Assembly: GCA_017615325.1 (NCBI GenBank)
Contig: JAGAAI010000084.1
Coordinates: forward strand, 1 to 52,184
DNA length: 52,184 nt
Source: Clostridiales bacterium
Lineage (GTDB): Bacteria; Bacillota; Clostridia; Saccharofermentanales; Saccharofermentanaceae
Direction: 5' to 3'
Position 1 is the stretch's first letter, and the number at the start of each line of letters is the position of its first letter. This document shows, one piece after another, positions 1 through 11,557 of the stretch. The translations under genes were made by a program, and so were the position numbers. Under the pieces are notes generated by a model that was not told the origin of the DNA, ran no database searches, and saw only the letters and a list, made by a program, of their open reading frames with translations.

Positions 1-2537
<2,537 letters not shown>

Positions 2538-2544
2538 CTAAAAT

Positions 2545-2553
2545 ATTATAGCA
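2545..2553 (-). promoter_or_regulatory. Extended -10 promoter of nifJ
   Basis: On the minus strand this reads TGCTATAAT, a full extended -10 element (TGn-TATAAT). No good -35 box lies 17 bp upstream (CCGCTA), which fits an extended -10 promoter. It would give a leader of about 60 nt before the nifJ ATG. Confidence 0.6.
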
Positions 2554-2650
2554 CCATATAATAATAATAGCGGGCGACTTTATCCTCTTGCAGGCTAATG
2601 TTTGCGGAAAAATTTTGTTTTAACCGACATATGCCGTTTATCTCTTTAGC

Positions 2651-2688
2651 GAAAAAGAAAACGGACCGACTTTCTCAAGTCAGTCCGT
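2651..2688 (-). terminator. Rho-independent terminator after the VanW gene
   Basis: On the minus strand a 12-bp stem (ACGGACTGACTT paired with AAGTCGGTCCGT, one G-T wobble) with a short loop is followed by TTTTCTTTTTC. It lies about 25 bp after the TAA of the VanW-domain gene. Confidence 0.88.
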
Positions 2689-2711
2689 CAGGATCAATTT
2701 AATTATTAAGA

Positions 2712-4784
2712 TTACTCTGCAGGCTGTGTATCGTCAGGCGCCTTGGTGTCATCGGGTGCCTTGGTATCCTTGGACGATGCCTTTGTATCTTCGGAAGGCT
2801 TGGTATCCTTGGAGGAAGCCTTTGTATCATCAGACGGCTTGGTGTCCTTGGATGAAGCTTTTGTATCGTCTGTTGCCTTCGTATCATCGGACGTTGCCTT
2901 TGTATCATCAGATGTCGCCTTGGTGTCATCTGATGTCGCCTTGGTCTGATCCGAGCTGGTTGCGGAGGTATCCGTAGCCTTGGTATCGGATGTTGCGGAT
3001 GTATCAGAGCTGTTGGATGTATCTGATGTATCGGATGTATCCGTAGGACCTTCTGATCCGTCAGGTCTCGTGACCTTACCTGTGGCAGGATCGACCTTGC
3101 CTATAACTCCGTCAGCATACTTGGTGCCGACTTCAACCTTTCTCTTGTGAGCGCCGTAGCTGGACTTTGCAACTTCCTTACGGTCGATCTCGTTGCCGTT
3201 TGCATCGTACCATACCTGATATGTAACAGCCGTGTAGCCAGTATGTGCGTTACGGAGCGTATTGGTGGAGCCGGCAGGCATGTCGTTGTTAGCAACATAT
3301 TCGGTTCCGGAAGGCTCTGTCCTGGATGTGATCTTGGGGTCGAGCTTGATCGTCTGTCCGTCGGGAAGCTTGTTGCCGTAGATCTCCATATGGCAGGTGC
3401 TGTCATTAGACTTCCAATAAGCAACGATAACAAGGGGATAACCGGTATTGTTTTCGAATACCAGATCCAGATTGCCGTAGTCAACAGTAGCATCAAGACC
3501 AACCTTGACATAGTCTGAAGGCCATGCGTGTGTATGTCTGCTTATGATCTTGAGGTCACCCTTTAGACAAGCATCGTAAAGCATCGTGCTGGTCTGGCAG
3601 ATCCCTCCGCCGTAACCCTTCTCATACTGACCGCCGAGGATGACTGTTGCTTCGAAGAAGCCGTTTTCCTTTGTTCTCCGACCGACAGTCCCGTTATATG
3701 AGAACTGCTCTCCGGGCTGGAGGATCTTGCCGTTGATGAGCTGGCATGCTCTGTTGATGTTCTTGTTGCGGTTGGTATTGGCAGAAGTCGTCGAATAAGC
3801 CGATGACCTCAGGCCAAAGTTAGCCTCGATATATTCCCCTGTAAGCGTAGGTTCTGTAACCTGGGCATTTACGGGTACAACGCCCTGGTATTTGGCAGAG
3901 TCGAGCATCTCCTTGACATCGGCTGCTGCCTTATCGATATCGATGGAGTAGCCCTTATTGGCCTGAGTATATTCGAACTTGCGGCTGTCCATGTTGAAAC
4001 CGGTGATCTCGGCATTTTTCATCTCCACTACACGGGGAGAGAGGACCGAAGACACGATGCCGTTTATTCCCTCGGAATTAACAGTATAAGCCGTGTTATA
4101 TGTCTTAGGGTTGTTCTGAAGGATCTGAAGCGCATTGTATTTTGCAACGATCTCTTCCGGATTCTCCTCATCGCCGGGAGCGGGCTTAAGGTAAGCATAT
4201 GCCTCGTTGACGATCTCATCCATATTGGACTCGAGTCCCAGGGAGGCAAGATCCAGAGGGATCGTCTCACCGTCAAGGTCGAGCTTGATGTCGATGTCGA
4301 TAGGACGCTCGGGCTGGGCTGCTGCAACAGCTGCCTTACCCTGCTCAAGAGTCATTCCGCCTACGGCAATGTTATCGATAACTATGCCGGGAGCGAATGT
4401 GTTGAGGTTTATAGCATCATAAGCATCCGTCATCTTCAGGGTATCTGTTGTTCCGTCAGCCATGACTACATCGACCTTCTCGGCCATCCAGTCAGAGATT
4501 GTGCCGTTGAACCAGAGGACTGCAGCCGTAACACCTGCTGCAAGGAGCAGGAAAACGATGACGGCAGCTGCTGCGCCGCCACCGGACTTCTTCTTTTTCT
4601 TTGATCTTGAGGAAGATGTGGATCTTGCAGCCGTTTTCTGAGGAGTGCGGCCCGAAGACGCTGATCTGCTGCCTGCGCCGCTGCTGCCGTATGAACGGCC
4701 GGTGTTGTTTACGCTTCTTACATTACCCCTGGGCTGACGTGCTCCAGAAGGCGCCCCGCTGCCCTGCATTCCACTCTTTTTCAT
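2712..4784 (-). CDS. VanW-domain membrane-anchored wall protein with a repetitive Lys/Thr/Asp/Ser tail
   Basis: 690 residues. Residues 1-65 are a Gly/Ser/Arg/Lys-rich cytoplasmic tail, 70-92 form one membrane segment, and the rest should be outside the cell. Residues about 105-310 resemble the PG_binding_4 region that usually precedes VanW. Residues about 325-460 are the VanW domain (NRNKNINRACQLING, GGQYEKGYGGGICQTSTMLYDA). A G5-like stretch follows (about 480-565). From about 575 to the end comes a low-complexity tail built on TKATSDD, TKASSKD and TKPSDD units. VanW proteins occur with vancomycin clusters but also widely as wall proteins of unknown biochemical role; no van genes lie here, so resistance is not implied. 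Single gene with its own consensus-like promoter and terminator. The SD before the ATG is weak. Confidence 0.88.
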   Translation of the reverse strand: MKKSGMQGSGAPSGARQPRGNVRSVNNTGRSYGSSGAGSRSASSGRTPQKTAARSTSSSRSKKKKKSGGGAAAAVIVFLLLAAGVTAAVLWFNGTISDWMAEKVDVVMADGTTDTLKMTDAYDAINLNTFAPGIVIDNIAVGGMTLEQGKAAVAAAQPERPIDIDIKLDLDGETIPLDLASLGLESNMDEIVNEAYAYLKPAPGDEENPEEIVAKYNALQILQNNPKTYNTAYTVNSEGINGIVSSVLSPRVVEMKNAEITGFNMDSRKFEYTQANKGYSIDIDKAAADVKEMLDSAKYQGVVPVNAQVTEPTLTGEYIEANFGLRSSAYSTTSANTNRNKNINRACQLINGKILQPGEQFSYNGTVGRRTKENGFFEATVILGGQYEKGYGGGICQTSTMLYDACLKGDLKIISRHTHAWPSDYVKVGLDATVDYGNLDLVFENNTGYPLVIVAYWKSNDSTCHMEIYGNKLPDGQTIKLDPKITSRTEPSGTEYVANNDMPAGSTNTLRNAHTGYTAVTYQVWYDANGNEIDRKEVAKSSYGAHKRKVEVGTKYADGVIGKVDPATGKVTRPDGSEGPTDTSDTSDTSNSSDTSATSDTKATDTSATSSDQTKATSDDTKATSDDTKATSDDTKATDDTKASSKDTKPSDDTKASSKDTKPSEDTKASSKDTKAPDDTKAPDDTQPAE

Positions 4785-4830
4785 ATATAAAAATACCCAC
4801 TTTCCGGAGGATAGTCATTAATCCTCACAT

Positions 4831-4859
4831 ATAATACTCATGTTTGGCTTTTATTTCAA
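4831..4859 (-). promoter_or_regulatory. Sigma-A-type promoter of the VanW gene
   Basis: Minus strand: TTGAAA, 17-bp spacer, TATTAT. The -35 is at 4854-4859 and the -10 at 4831-4836. The leader of about 40 nt contains a 6-bp inverted repeat (GAGGAT...ATCCTC) before the start codon. Confidence 0.75.
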
Positions 4860-4964
4860 CGCAAGTTATCCCACAAAATGTTTAAAATTTTGAGGTATTT
4901 GTCATATCAGATGGTAAAAATCGTCCTCCTTGTCAATACGGACCTTATCAAATATCATATTGCC

Positions 4965-5786
4965 ATGAGATATAACAGTTTATTTGCAGCAGATATGGAT
5001 TACACTCTCCTGATGCCGGGAGAGGATATCCCGGAAGAAAACCTTAAGGCCTGCCTTGCCCTGAAGGAAGCCGGCGTAGCACTGACCCTGGGGACCGGAA
5101 GGTCATCTTACCTGGTATCCAAGTTCGCTGATGCCGCCATGATCGACGTTCCCCTTATCACGGGCAACGGAGGAGCCCTTTTCGATCATAAGACGAGAAA
5201 ACACATATTCTCCGCCGATTTTGCGGCAGACAAGACCCGCAGCATGCTGGAATTGATGCTTGATGAACATGCCGATGCGACCCTTTACAGCACTGAAGGG
5301 ATATTCTTTACGCCGGATTCGGACAGAAGGTGGTTCTGCGAGCGCTATAACGAGGGTGTCCCCGAAGATAAGAAGGCCCCTCTTTTCACCATAGATAAGA
5401 CGACTGATCCCATCCCGCCCGTGAACAAGTTCCTGCTCCAGAACCCGGATCCTGCCATGACTAATCTGCTCGTAAATGATCCCGACCTCGAAGTGTGCTT
5501 CTCGGGCCCGTCGCTCCTTGACATCATGACAAAGGACACTACCAAGGGCAAAACCCTCATGATACTTGCCGATCACCTCGGCATTCCAAGAGATATGACT
5601 TTTGCCATCGGGGATTCGGAGAACGATCTTTCCATGATCGAAGCGGCCGGCTTCGGCATCGCCATGGGCAACGCGGACGATAACATAAAGGAAAAGGCAT
5701 CCTACATCGCCTTATCCTGTGAAGAAATGGGCTTTGCGGATGCCGTATATAATTTTGTGATCCCCAAGGTCAAAGGCCTTATCTGA
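4965..5786 (+). CDS. Cof-type HAD-superfamily phosphatase
   Basis: Cytoplasmic haloacid-dehalogenase-fold hydrolase of the Cof/YidA class, probably acting on sugar phosphates or similar small phosphates; substrate not predictable. Motif I is FAADMDYTLL, with Tyr where most family members have Gly (DxDGTLL). The C-terminal motif IV is GDSENDLSMIEAAG. I chose the ATG at 4965 (273 residues) because it places the motif near the N-terminus as in the family; the frame is open upstream to an ATG at 4878 (302 residues), and no strong SD separates the options. It is divergent from the VanW gene. Its last 8 bp overlap the convergent phosphoglucomutase gene. Confidence 0.87.
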   Translation: MRYNSLFAADMDYTLLMPGEDIPEENLKACLALKEAGVALTLGTGRSSYLVSKFADAAMIDVPLITGNGGALFDHKTRKHIFSADFAADKTRSMLELMLDEHADATLYSTEGIFFTPDSDRRWFCERYNEGVPEDKKAPLFTIDKTTDPIPPVNKFLLQNPDPAMTNLLVNDPDLEVCFSGPSLLDIMTKDTTKGKTLMILADHLGIPRDMTFAIGDSENDLSMIEAAGFGIAMGNADDNIKEKASYIALSCEEMGFADAVYNFVIPKVKGLI

Positions 5787-7566
5787 GTTCTTCCTCCACG
5801 AAAGAAACTATATCCTTTTCAGCCTTCCCAAGATTATCCATGGCCAGATCCCTGTCGGAATCGTAGATACCCATGTAGACCTTGAGCTTGGGCTCAGTAC
5901 CGGAAGGTCTTGCACAGGCCCAGTCGATGCCCTTGGCGCCTCCTAACTCGTAAAGGAGCACATTGGACTTGGGAAGAGTGATGGGAGTCTTATTAACACC
6001 ATCAGCCGTGAATTCATATCTTACGGATGTATCGTAATCCCTTACGGCTATTACGTCACGGCCGGGCAGGAGCTTCTTTGCATCCTCTGAATTCCCGCAC
6101 TCTTCAAGGGCGGATCTCATGTCCTTCATGCAGTTTGCTATCTTCTCGATACCCTCTTTACCCTCAAGAGTAAAGCTCAATGTCTTCTCCGCACCGAATC
6201 CGTACTTGGCATAGACATCTTCAAGCCTGTCGGCAAGCGTCTTGCCCTCATCGAAAGACTGGGCGGCCATACCGCAGATAAGCATTGCAGCGACAACGGC
6301 ATCCTTGTCGCGGACGTCGCGGCCGGAAAGATACCCGTAGCTCTCTTCGAAGCCGAACTGGAAGTGCTTGTCACCGAACTCATCGTCATCCTTGATCCTC
6401 TCACCTATGAACTTAAAGCCGGTCAGTGTCTCCTGGAGTTCAACACCGAATGCGGCGCATACGGCTCCTGCAAGCTTTGTCGATACGACAGTCGTAACGG
6501 CAAACGACTTGTCAGGAAGAGTTCCCAGTCGCTTCTTGGAGGATAAGACATAGTCAAGGAGCATCAGGCCCATCTGGTTGCCCGTGAAGCACTTATAGGT
6601 AACTTCACCGTCAACTACACAGCGGGCAGCAACACCGATCCTGTCGGAGTCGGGGTCAGTACCGAATACCAGCGATGCATCCGTCTTCTTTGCAAGTTCG
6701 ATAGCCATTTCCAGGGCTGCAGGGTCCTCAGGATTTGGAAGTTTTACGGTAGGGAAGTTCCCGTCGGGAAGTTCCTGCTCTTTTACTACATGGATATTGG
6801 TAAAGCCTACGGATTCCAGGATCCTTCTTACGGGCTTGTTGCCCGAACCGTGAAGAGGTGTGTAAACAATGCTCATATCCGCATTGCGCTTGATGGAATC
6901 GCTGTCGATAACGAGCCCTGTCAGCATCTTGTTATAAGCTTCGTCTATCTCGGGACCGAAGTCTTTGACAAGACCTTTTGCCCTTGCTTCTTCCATGGAG
7001 ATCGACTTCATCGTTCTTATATCGTCTATTGCTTCAATATATTCCATGATCTTGCCGGCTGCCTCAGGGGGAACCTGACCGCCGTCTTCGCCGTAGACCT
7101 TATAACCGTTGTATTTTGCAGGGTTATGGGAAGCCGTGATCATGACGCCCGCGATGGCACCGAAATACCTTACGGAAAAGCTCTCCACGGGAACGGGACG
7201 CAGTTCGTCGGAAAGGTAGCTCGGGATCCCGTATGCTGCAAGAGTAGTAGCCGTAACCTCAGCAAACTCGGGTGAGAAATTACGGGAATCGTAAGAGATG
7301 ACGACACCCTTCTTAACGTTCTCGGGACCCAAGTCCAGGATGTATTTGGCAAGGCCTGTCGTTGCCTTTGCTACAGTGTAGCGGTTCATCCTGTTGGTTC
7401 CTGCTCCGATGACGCCTCTAAGACCCGCTGTACCGAAGTCAAGATCCTTATAGAACCTGTCCTCTATCTCAGCCTTGTCTTCCCTGATCGCCTGGAGCTC
7501 ATCTCTTGTCTCCTGATCAAAGAAAGGATCTTGCGCCCAAAGATCGTATAACTCAATAAAACCCAT
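5779..7566 (-). CDS. pgcA: Alpha-phosphoglucomutase / phosphomannomutase family (PgcA-like)
   Basis: Interconverts glucose-6-P and glucose-1-P (possibly mannose phosphates), feeding nucleotide-sugar and envelope polymer synthesis. 595 residues, normal for the PgcA/PGM2 group. Active-site phosphoserine loop TASHNPAKYNGYK (Ser146), metal loop DPDSDR (304-309), sugar-binding FEESYG, and the C-terminal phosphate-binding RPSGTEPKLKVY are all present, so the enzyme should be active. The start codon lies 1 bp beyond the stop of the YfhO gene, so the two form one minus-strand operon in which a surface glycosylation protein is coupled to glucose-1-P supply. The 3' end overlaps the convergent HAD gene by 8 bp and no terminator is visible. 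Confidence 0.95.
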   Translation of the reverse strand: MGFIELYDLWAQDPFFDQETRDELQAIREDKAEIEDRFYKDLDFGTAGLRGVIGAGTNRMNRYTVAKATTGLAKYILDLGPENVKKGVVISYDSRNFSPEFAEVTATTLAAYGIPSYLSDELRPVPVESFSVRYFGAIAGVMITASHNPAKYNGYKVYGEDGGQVPPEAAGKIMEYIEAIDDIRTMKSISMEEARAKGLVKDFGPEIDEAYNKMLTGLVIDSDSIKRNADMSIVYTPLHGSGNKPVRRILESVGFTNIHVVKEQELPDGNFPTVKLPNPEDPAALEMAIELAKKTDASLVFGTDPDSDRIGVAARCVVDGEVTYKCFTGNQMGLMLLDYVLSSKKRLGTLPDKSFAVTTVVSTKLAGAVCAAFGVELQETLTGFKFIGERIKDDDEFGDKHFQFGFEESYGYLSGRDVRDKDAVVAAMLICGMAAQSFDEGKTLADRLEDVYAKYGFGAEKTLSFTLEGKEGIEKIANCMKDMRSALEECGNSEDAKKLLPGRDVIAVRDYDTSVRYEFTADGVNKTPITLPKSNVLLYELGGAKGIDWACARPSGTEPKLKVYMGIYDSDRDLAMDNLGKAEKDIVSFVEEELR

Positions 7567-7567
7567 A

Positions 7568-10501
7568 TTAATTCCCTCCGTTCTCCGGTGATTTAATTAC
7601 TTTATCATCTGCAGCCGAAGCCTTGGGTGACTTCTGCTTTTGATCTGCTTTCTTTCTCATAAGGTTATCAGCGGCGGCATATGCTAAAAGCAATACAACG
7701 CCCAGACAGGAGACCATGATCCCGGGAACCGTTCCGGGTGCTACGAATGTCAGTTCAGCCACATGATTACCTTCAGGAACGTCAAATCCTATCAGGGCAT
7801 CCTGATAAGGCTTGATCTGGGCCTCTTTGCCGTCTATCTTCAGGGTCCAGCCCTTCTCATAGGGGATCGTCGTTACGACTTTCTTGCCTGCCTTCACGTT
7901 GCAGTCGAATGAGACGAATCCGTCCTCAAAGGACTTAAGGCTTACCTGAGACTTATCTATCTTATCGAACTGCTCATCGAAAACAGTATAGTCAAAATAA
8001 GCGACATTGATATCCTGGAGAATGAACTTATTGCAGTCAGCCAGGATCGATACCTTTACCTTCTCCCCTTCTTCGAAAGCACCGAGCCTTAAGATCTGGG
8101 AATAGAATGTTCCTTCTGTCGCAAAGGACAGTTCTATTCCGTTGCAGTATATCGTGCAGTCGTTCAAGGTCGAAGGGACTGACAGATTAAGATAGAGTTC
8201 CCTTGTGTTGGGGGCAATAAATTCGTACTCGATCACTATCGGGAGCTTCTCCGACTGTCTGTAATAGATATCCGAATTGGCCAGGGCCTTCTCCGACACG
8301 GTGTTTTCGCGGCCAAGAGGATCGGAATCGAAGGAAGTATCCGTCTGCCCCTTGTCGCGGGTTCCTTCTTCTATCTCCTTCTTCTCCTCTATCTCGGCAT
8401 GAGTCTTATACTGGCTCTCATCGTAGGTCATGGCATTCGTGACCTTTGCGTCCCCTATATCCTCATCAGGAAGGCTTATGAAGAAGTCATCCTTGAATTC
8501 ATCAGGGAAGAGCGAACGGTACCAGTCGTTCTGGAAGTCAAAGTAGTTCTTGTCATCTGTTGCAGACTCCAGGCGGTAGTAGTCGAAATCATACGCCTTG
8601 GGATCTACGGCAAAGCCAAGATCCAGTGCGTTGTTGTTGACATAGTAGTTGTAGCCGCACCCGTAAGCATCAGTTCCGGCCTTGCCTGCGAGCTTATAAT
8701 CCCTTAAGGAAGATACGGCGCCGATCGAAAGGAACGCGTCAGTCGAAGGAGCGGCAAAATTATATGTAGCTGCGAAGTAGTTGAAATTGACCGTATAACC
8801 TAACTGCTTTAAGTATCTGTGCAGATTCTTGTTGGAACTGGAGTTAAAGAATGACATGCCGTGGAAATTGCCGAACATCGCCTCGCCCTCGTTCACAATG
8901 AAGTGTGACGAATACATGGCAACTCTCTCGTTGTCGGCACGTCTGGCGGATGTCTGATCTCCTACAAGCCTTGCTACATCCCCGACCTCGCTCATTGCAA
9001 GGATCGAAGCATTGTAATCAGCTGCGACTCCCTCGTAGACAGTGAAGGATGCGAGGTCTGACGATAACATCGGTTCAAGGTATACGGATTCAAAACAGAC
9101 AAAGAGGGCCATCAGGAAAGGAAGGATCCTCGGCATGTCCGCAAACTGAGATCCCCACTCCTTCTTCCCCATAAGGAAGAAGATCAGGAAGTAGATGGAT
9201 ATAAAAACAAGATTATAGAGGAAGACCTCATCGTATTTCTTAAGGTCGCCCAAAGCGCCAACCAGGAAAAGGATGGCGGCAACGATACCGTAGGATATGG
9301 CAAGGTGCTTGCGGGATACTTCCTTTATCGAATGGATAGTCCTCTGCGCGATAAGGAGCATCAGGGGGAAGAATACGAAGGCATGTCTGTGGGAGAACCA
9401 GTTGGGTTCATCGAATGCCTGCCATGCGATGTCGAGGAAAGAGACCGCAACCGACAGGAACATGAATATAAGACCTGCTATGTGGACCCTTCTGATCCTG
9501 CCCTTGTAGACAGGACTTACGATATAGACCACGATAAGCGATGTTACGAGCAAAGACAGGAAGAGCCATGGGAGATTATAGGGCATGACATCACCGAAGT
9601 CGCCCGTCTCGCCCAGGAAGAACTGGCCCAGGAACTGAACAATGTCCGTCCTTATATAGTCGTTGGACTGGACATAGTTCGTCTTGTCTGCAGACATCAG
9701 GGTATCAAGTCCCGTCGGGAGCAGAACAGCGCATACGATCATGGCGCTCAATACGGCATGGAGTATGAACTTTCCTATGATCTTAAGAGAATCCTTAACC
9801 TGATATTTCTCCGTATAAAGGCGGGCCAGAAGATATACGAAGCTCATGAGACCTGCCATGTAAGCTATGTAGTAATTTGATACGAAGAGGACCAGCAGGG
9901 TGATCGTAAGTCCAATATACCTGCCCTTCTTCATGAACTTCTCCGTAAAGTAGAGAAGGAGCGGCAGGAGCATGTATCCGTCGAGCCACATGATCTGGAA
10001 TCCGTATGCGACTGCATAAGATGAGAAAGCATAGATCAGCGACAGGAGGATCGGCATCCTGGATTTGGGGTCCTCGGACCTCTCCTCAAGGAAGAGGCAC
10101 ATGAAGACTGAAGACAATGCGAACTTTAATATCGTCGCAACCACAACAAAACCTTCAACGGCAGACGAATCCAGGAAAAGATATATGAGATTAAAAGGGC
10201 TTGCAAGGTAGTATCCGAATGTGGACATGAAGTTCTTGCCTAATCCCGCCTGTGATGAATATGTAAGGTTTGACAGGATCCTTTCCATATCCAGCGAATG
10301 CATCTTGTTATGGAAAAGAGCCAGGAAAGGCACATACTGCGCAGTCATGTCGCTCAGGGAGAAAAGGAACTTGCCGAAGGGGAACACTTCGCAGATAAGG
10401 GAGAGGAAAATGTAGCAAACAAGCGAAAGCCCCCCCGCTATAAAGGGTGCGGTCCTGATCTTGCGTCCGGGTCTGTTAGACAGGCTTCCTACTTCTTTCA
10501 T
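7568..10501 (-). CDS. YfhO-family polytopic membrane protein
   Basis: 977 residues. The N-terminal half carries about 12-13 hydrophobic segments starting at residue 18. The C-terminal part (about 500-930) is a large soluble region, followed by a last membrane segment near 940 and a charged tail. Motifs typical of YfhO (PF09586) include SDMTAQYVPFLALF near the N-terminus and GWTLKIDGKEAQ ahead of the last helix. The family has a GT-C-like architecture. B. subtilis YfhO is needed for glycosylation of lipoteichoic acid, so transfer of sugars from a lipid carrier to a surface polymer is the likely role, by inference. First gene of the yfhO-pgcA operon, with AGAGGGG as ribosome site about 11 nt before the ATG. 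A second YfhO (46188-49571) is fused to another domain. Confidence 0.88.
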   Translation of the reverse strand: MKEVGSLSNRPGRKIRTAPFIAGGLSLVCYIFLSLICEVFPFGKFLFSLSDMTAQYVPFLALFHNKMHSLDMERILSNLTYSSQAGLGKNFMSTFGYYLASPFNLIYLFLDSSAVEGFVVVATILKFALSSVFMCLFLEERSEDPKSRMPILLSLIYAFSSYAVAYGFQIMWLDGYMLLPLLLYFTEKFMKKGRYIGLTITLLVLFVSNYYIAYMAGLMSFVYLLARLYTEKYQVKDSLKIIGKFILHAVLSAMIVCAVLLPTGLDTLMSADKTNYVQSNDYIRTDIVQFLGQFFLGETGDFGDVMPYNLPWLFLSLLVTSLIVVYIVSPVYKGRIRRVHIAGLIFMFLSVAVSFLDIAWQAFDEPNWFSHRHAFVFFPLMLLIAQRTIHSIKEVSRKHLAISYGIVAAILFLVGALGDLKKYDEVFLYNLVFISIYFLIFFLMGKKEWGSQFADMPRILPFLMALFVCFESVYLEPMLSSDLASFTVYEGVAADYNASILAMSEVGDVARLVGDQTSARRADNERVAMYSSHFIVNEGEAMFGNFHGMSFFNSSSNKNLHRYLKQLGYTVNFNYFAATYNFAAPSTDAFLSIGAVSSLRDYKLAGKAGTDAYGCGYNYYVNNNALDLGFAVDPKAYDFDYYRLESATDDKNYFDFQNDWYRSLFPDEFKDDFFISLPDEDIGDAKVTNAMTYDESQYKTHAEIEEKKEIEEGTRDKGQTDTSFDSDPLGRENTVSEKALANSDIYYRQSEKLPIVIEYEFIAPNTRELYLNLSVPSTLNDCTIYCNGIELSFATEGTFYSQILRLGAFEEGEKVKVSILADCNKFILQDINVAYFDYTVFDEQFDKIDKSQVSLKSFEDGFVSFDCNVKAGKKVVTTIPYEKGWTLKIDGKEAQIKPYQDALIGFDVPEGNHVAELTFVAPGTVPGIMVSCLGVVLLLAYAAADNLMRKKADQKQKSPKASAADDKVIKSPENGGN

Positions 10502-10553
10502 TATTGACAGGTCCCCTCTTAAAGTTTTTAAGTACCATTCCGATAGTTTTTTG

Positions 10554-10582
10554 ATTATAATTAATTATCGCATATCTTTCAA
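10554..10582 (-). promoter_or_regulatory. Consensus-like promoter of the yfhO-pgcA operon
   Basis: Minus strand: TTGAAA (10577-10582), 17-bp spacer, TATAAT (10554-10559). The -10 hexamer is within a near-palindromic ATTATAAT, but on the plus strand I see no matching -35 for the divergent GT2 gene. Confidence 0.8.
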
Positions 10583-10606
10583 TCTACGGAGGGGGTCTTG
10601 TTACAT

Positions 10607-11557
10607 ATGCTCATAAGTCTGGTTGTACCGTGTTATAACGAAGAAGCGGCTCTACCGATATTGTATCAGGCCCTTTGTGAGGTAAGAGATTCCGTAAAAG
10701 ATTCCGGCAGGACATTTGAATTCATTTTCGTGAACGACGGGAGCCGTGATAAGACCGCTGAAGTCATACGAGGTCTGGCTTCTTCCGACAAAGACGTAAA
10801 GTATGTTTTCTTCTCCCGCAATTTCGGCAAGGAAGCTGCTATGTATGCGGGCATGGAAGCAGCAAAAGGCGAATACGTTGCCATACTGGACGCCGATATG
10901 CAGGATCCACCGTCACTTATCCCTGACATGATCAAATCTCTGGACAGCGGCGAATGCGATATTGTTGCCGCAAGAAGAGTTACCCGCAAGGGCGAACCCA
11001 AGATCAGATCCTTCTTTGCAAGGATGTTCTATAAGATAATCAACAAGATGTGCGACGTTGAGATCGCTGACGGCGCAAGGGATTTCAGGCTCATGACGCG
11101 TCCCGTTGTCGACGCCATCCTCTCCATGGGCGAGAAACAGCGTTTCTCCAAGGGTATCTTTGCCTGGGTAGGTTTCAGGACCCGCTGGATCGAACATGAG
11201 AATGTCGAGAGAGTCGCGGGCGAGACCAAGTGGAGTTTCTGGAAACTATTTAAGTATGCCGTTGACGGAATAGTAGCATTTACAACGGCACCTTTGAGGA
11301 TCGCAACTTATACCGGTATGGCGCTTGCAGCCGGAGCTTTCGGATATCTGCTCTACTATTTCATAAGAGCCATCATCATGAAGATCTGGACCACAAATGC
11401 AGGTTACCCTTCCCTCCTCTGCTTCATCCTCTTCATCGGCGGACTCGTACTGATGGCCTTGGGCCTCATAGGAGAATACATCGGCAGGATCTATGTCGAG
11501 ACAAAGGCCCGTCCGATCTATATCAAGTCAGAAGATAATATCAGGCAAGATACTTAA
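10607..11557 (+). CDS. Family 2 glycosyltransferase with two C-terminal membrane helices (GtrB/DPM1-like)
   Basis: Transfers a sugar from a nucleotide donor to undecaprenyl phosphate at the inner membrane face, by family analogy. From the ATG at 10607 the protein is 316 residues. GT-A features: LVVPCYNEE (5-13), FVNDGSRDKT (41-50), LDADMQDPP (94-102), and an ARDFRLM acceptor-region motif. Two hydrophobic helices occupy the C-terminal about 90 residues (AAGAFGYLLYYFI and LLCFILFIGGLVLM). A TTG nine bases upstream is also in frame, but the GGAGGGGG site (10588-10595) is only 2 nt from it and 11 nt from the ATG, which favours the ATG. The 3' end overlaps the convergent membrane-protein gene by 17 bp. 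Such transferases often pair with YfhO proteins, and one is divergently transcribed next door. Confidence 0.92.
   Translation: MLISLVVPCYNEEAALPILYQALCEVRDSVKDSGRTFEFIFVNDGSRDKTAEVIRGLASSDKDVKYVFFSRNFGKEAAMYAGMEAAKGEYVAILDADMQDPPSLIPDMIKSLDSGECDIVAARRVTRKGEPKIRSFFARMFYKIINKMCDVEIADGARDFRLMTRPVVDAILSMGEKQRFSKGIFAWVGFRTRWIEHENVERVAGETKWSFWKLFKYAVDGIVAFTTAPLRIATYTGMALAAGAFGYLLYYFIRAIIMKIWTTNAGYPSLLCFILFIGGLVLMALGLIGEYIGRIYVETKARPIYIKSEDNIRQDT

Noticed and set aside
2553..2575. TTATTATTAT run upstream of the nifJ -10
   Set aside because: Short AT-rich trinucleotide run, most simply promoter-associated AT richness rather than a repeat element.
2712..4784. Vancomycin resistance determinant
   Set aside because: VanW alone is widespread; no vanHAX, vanY or two-component genes are present.
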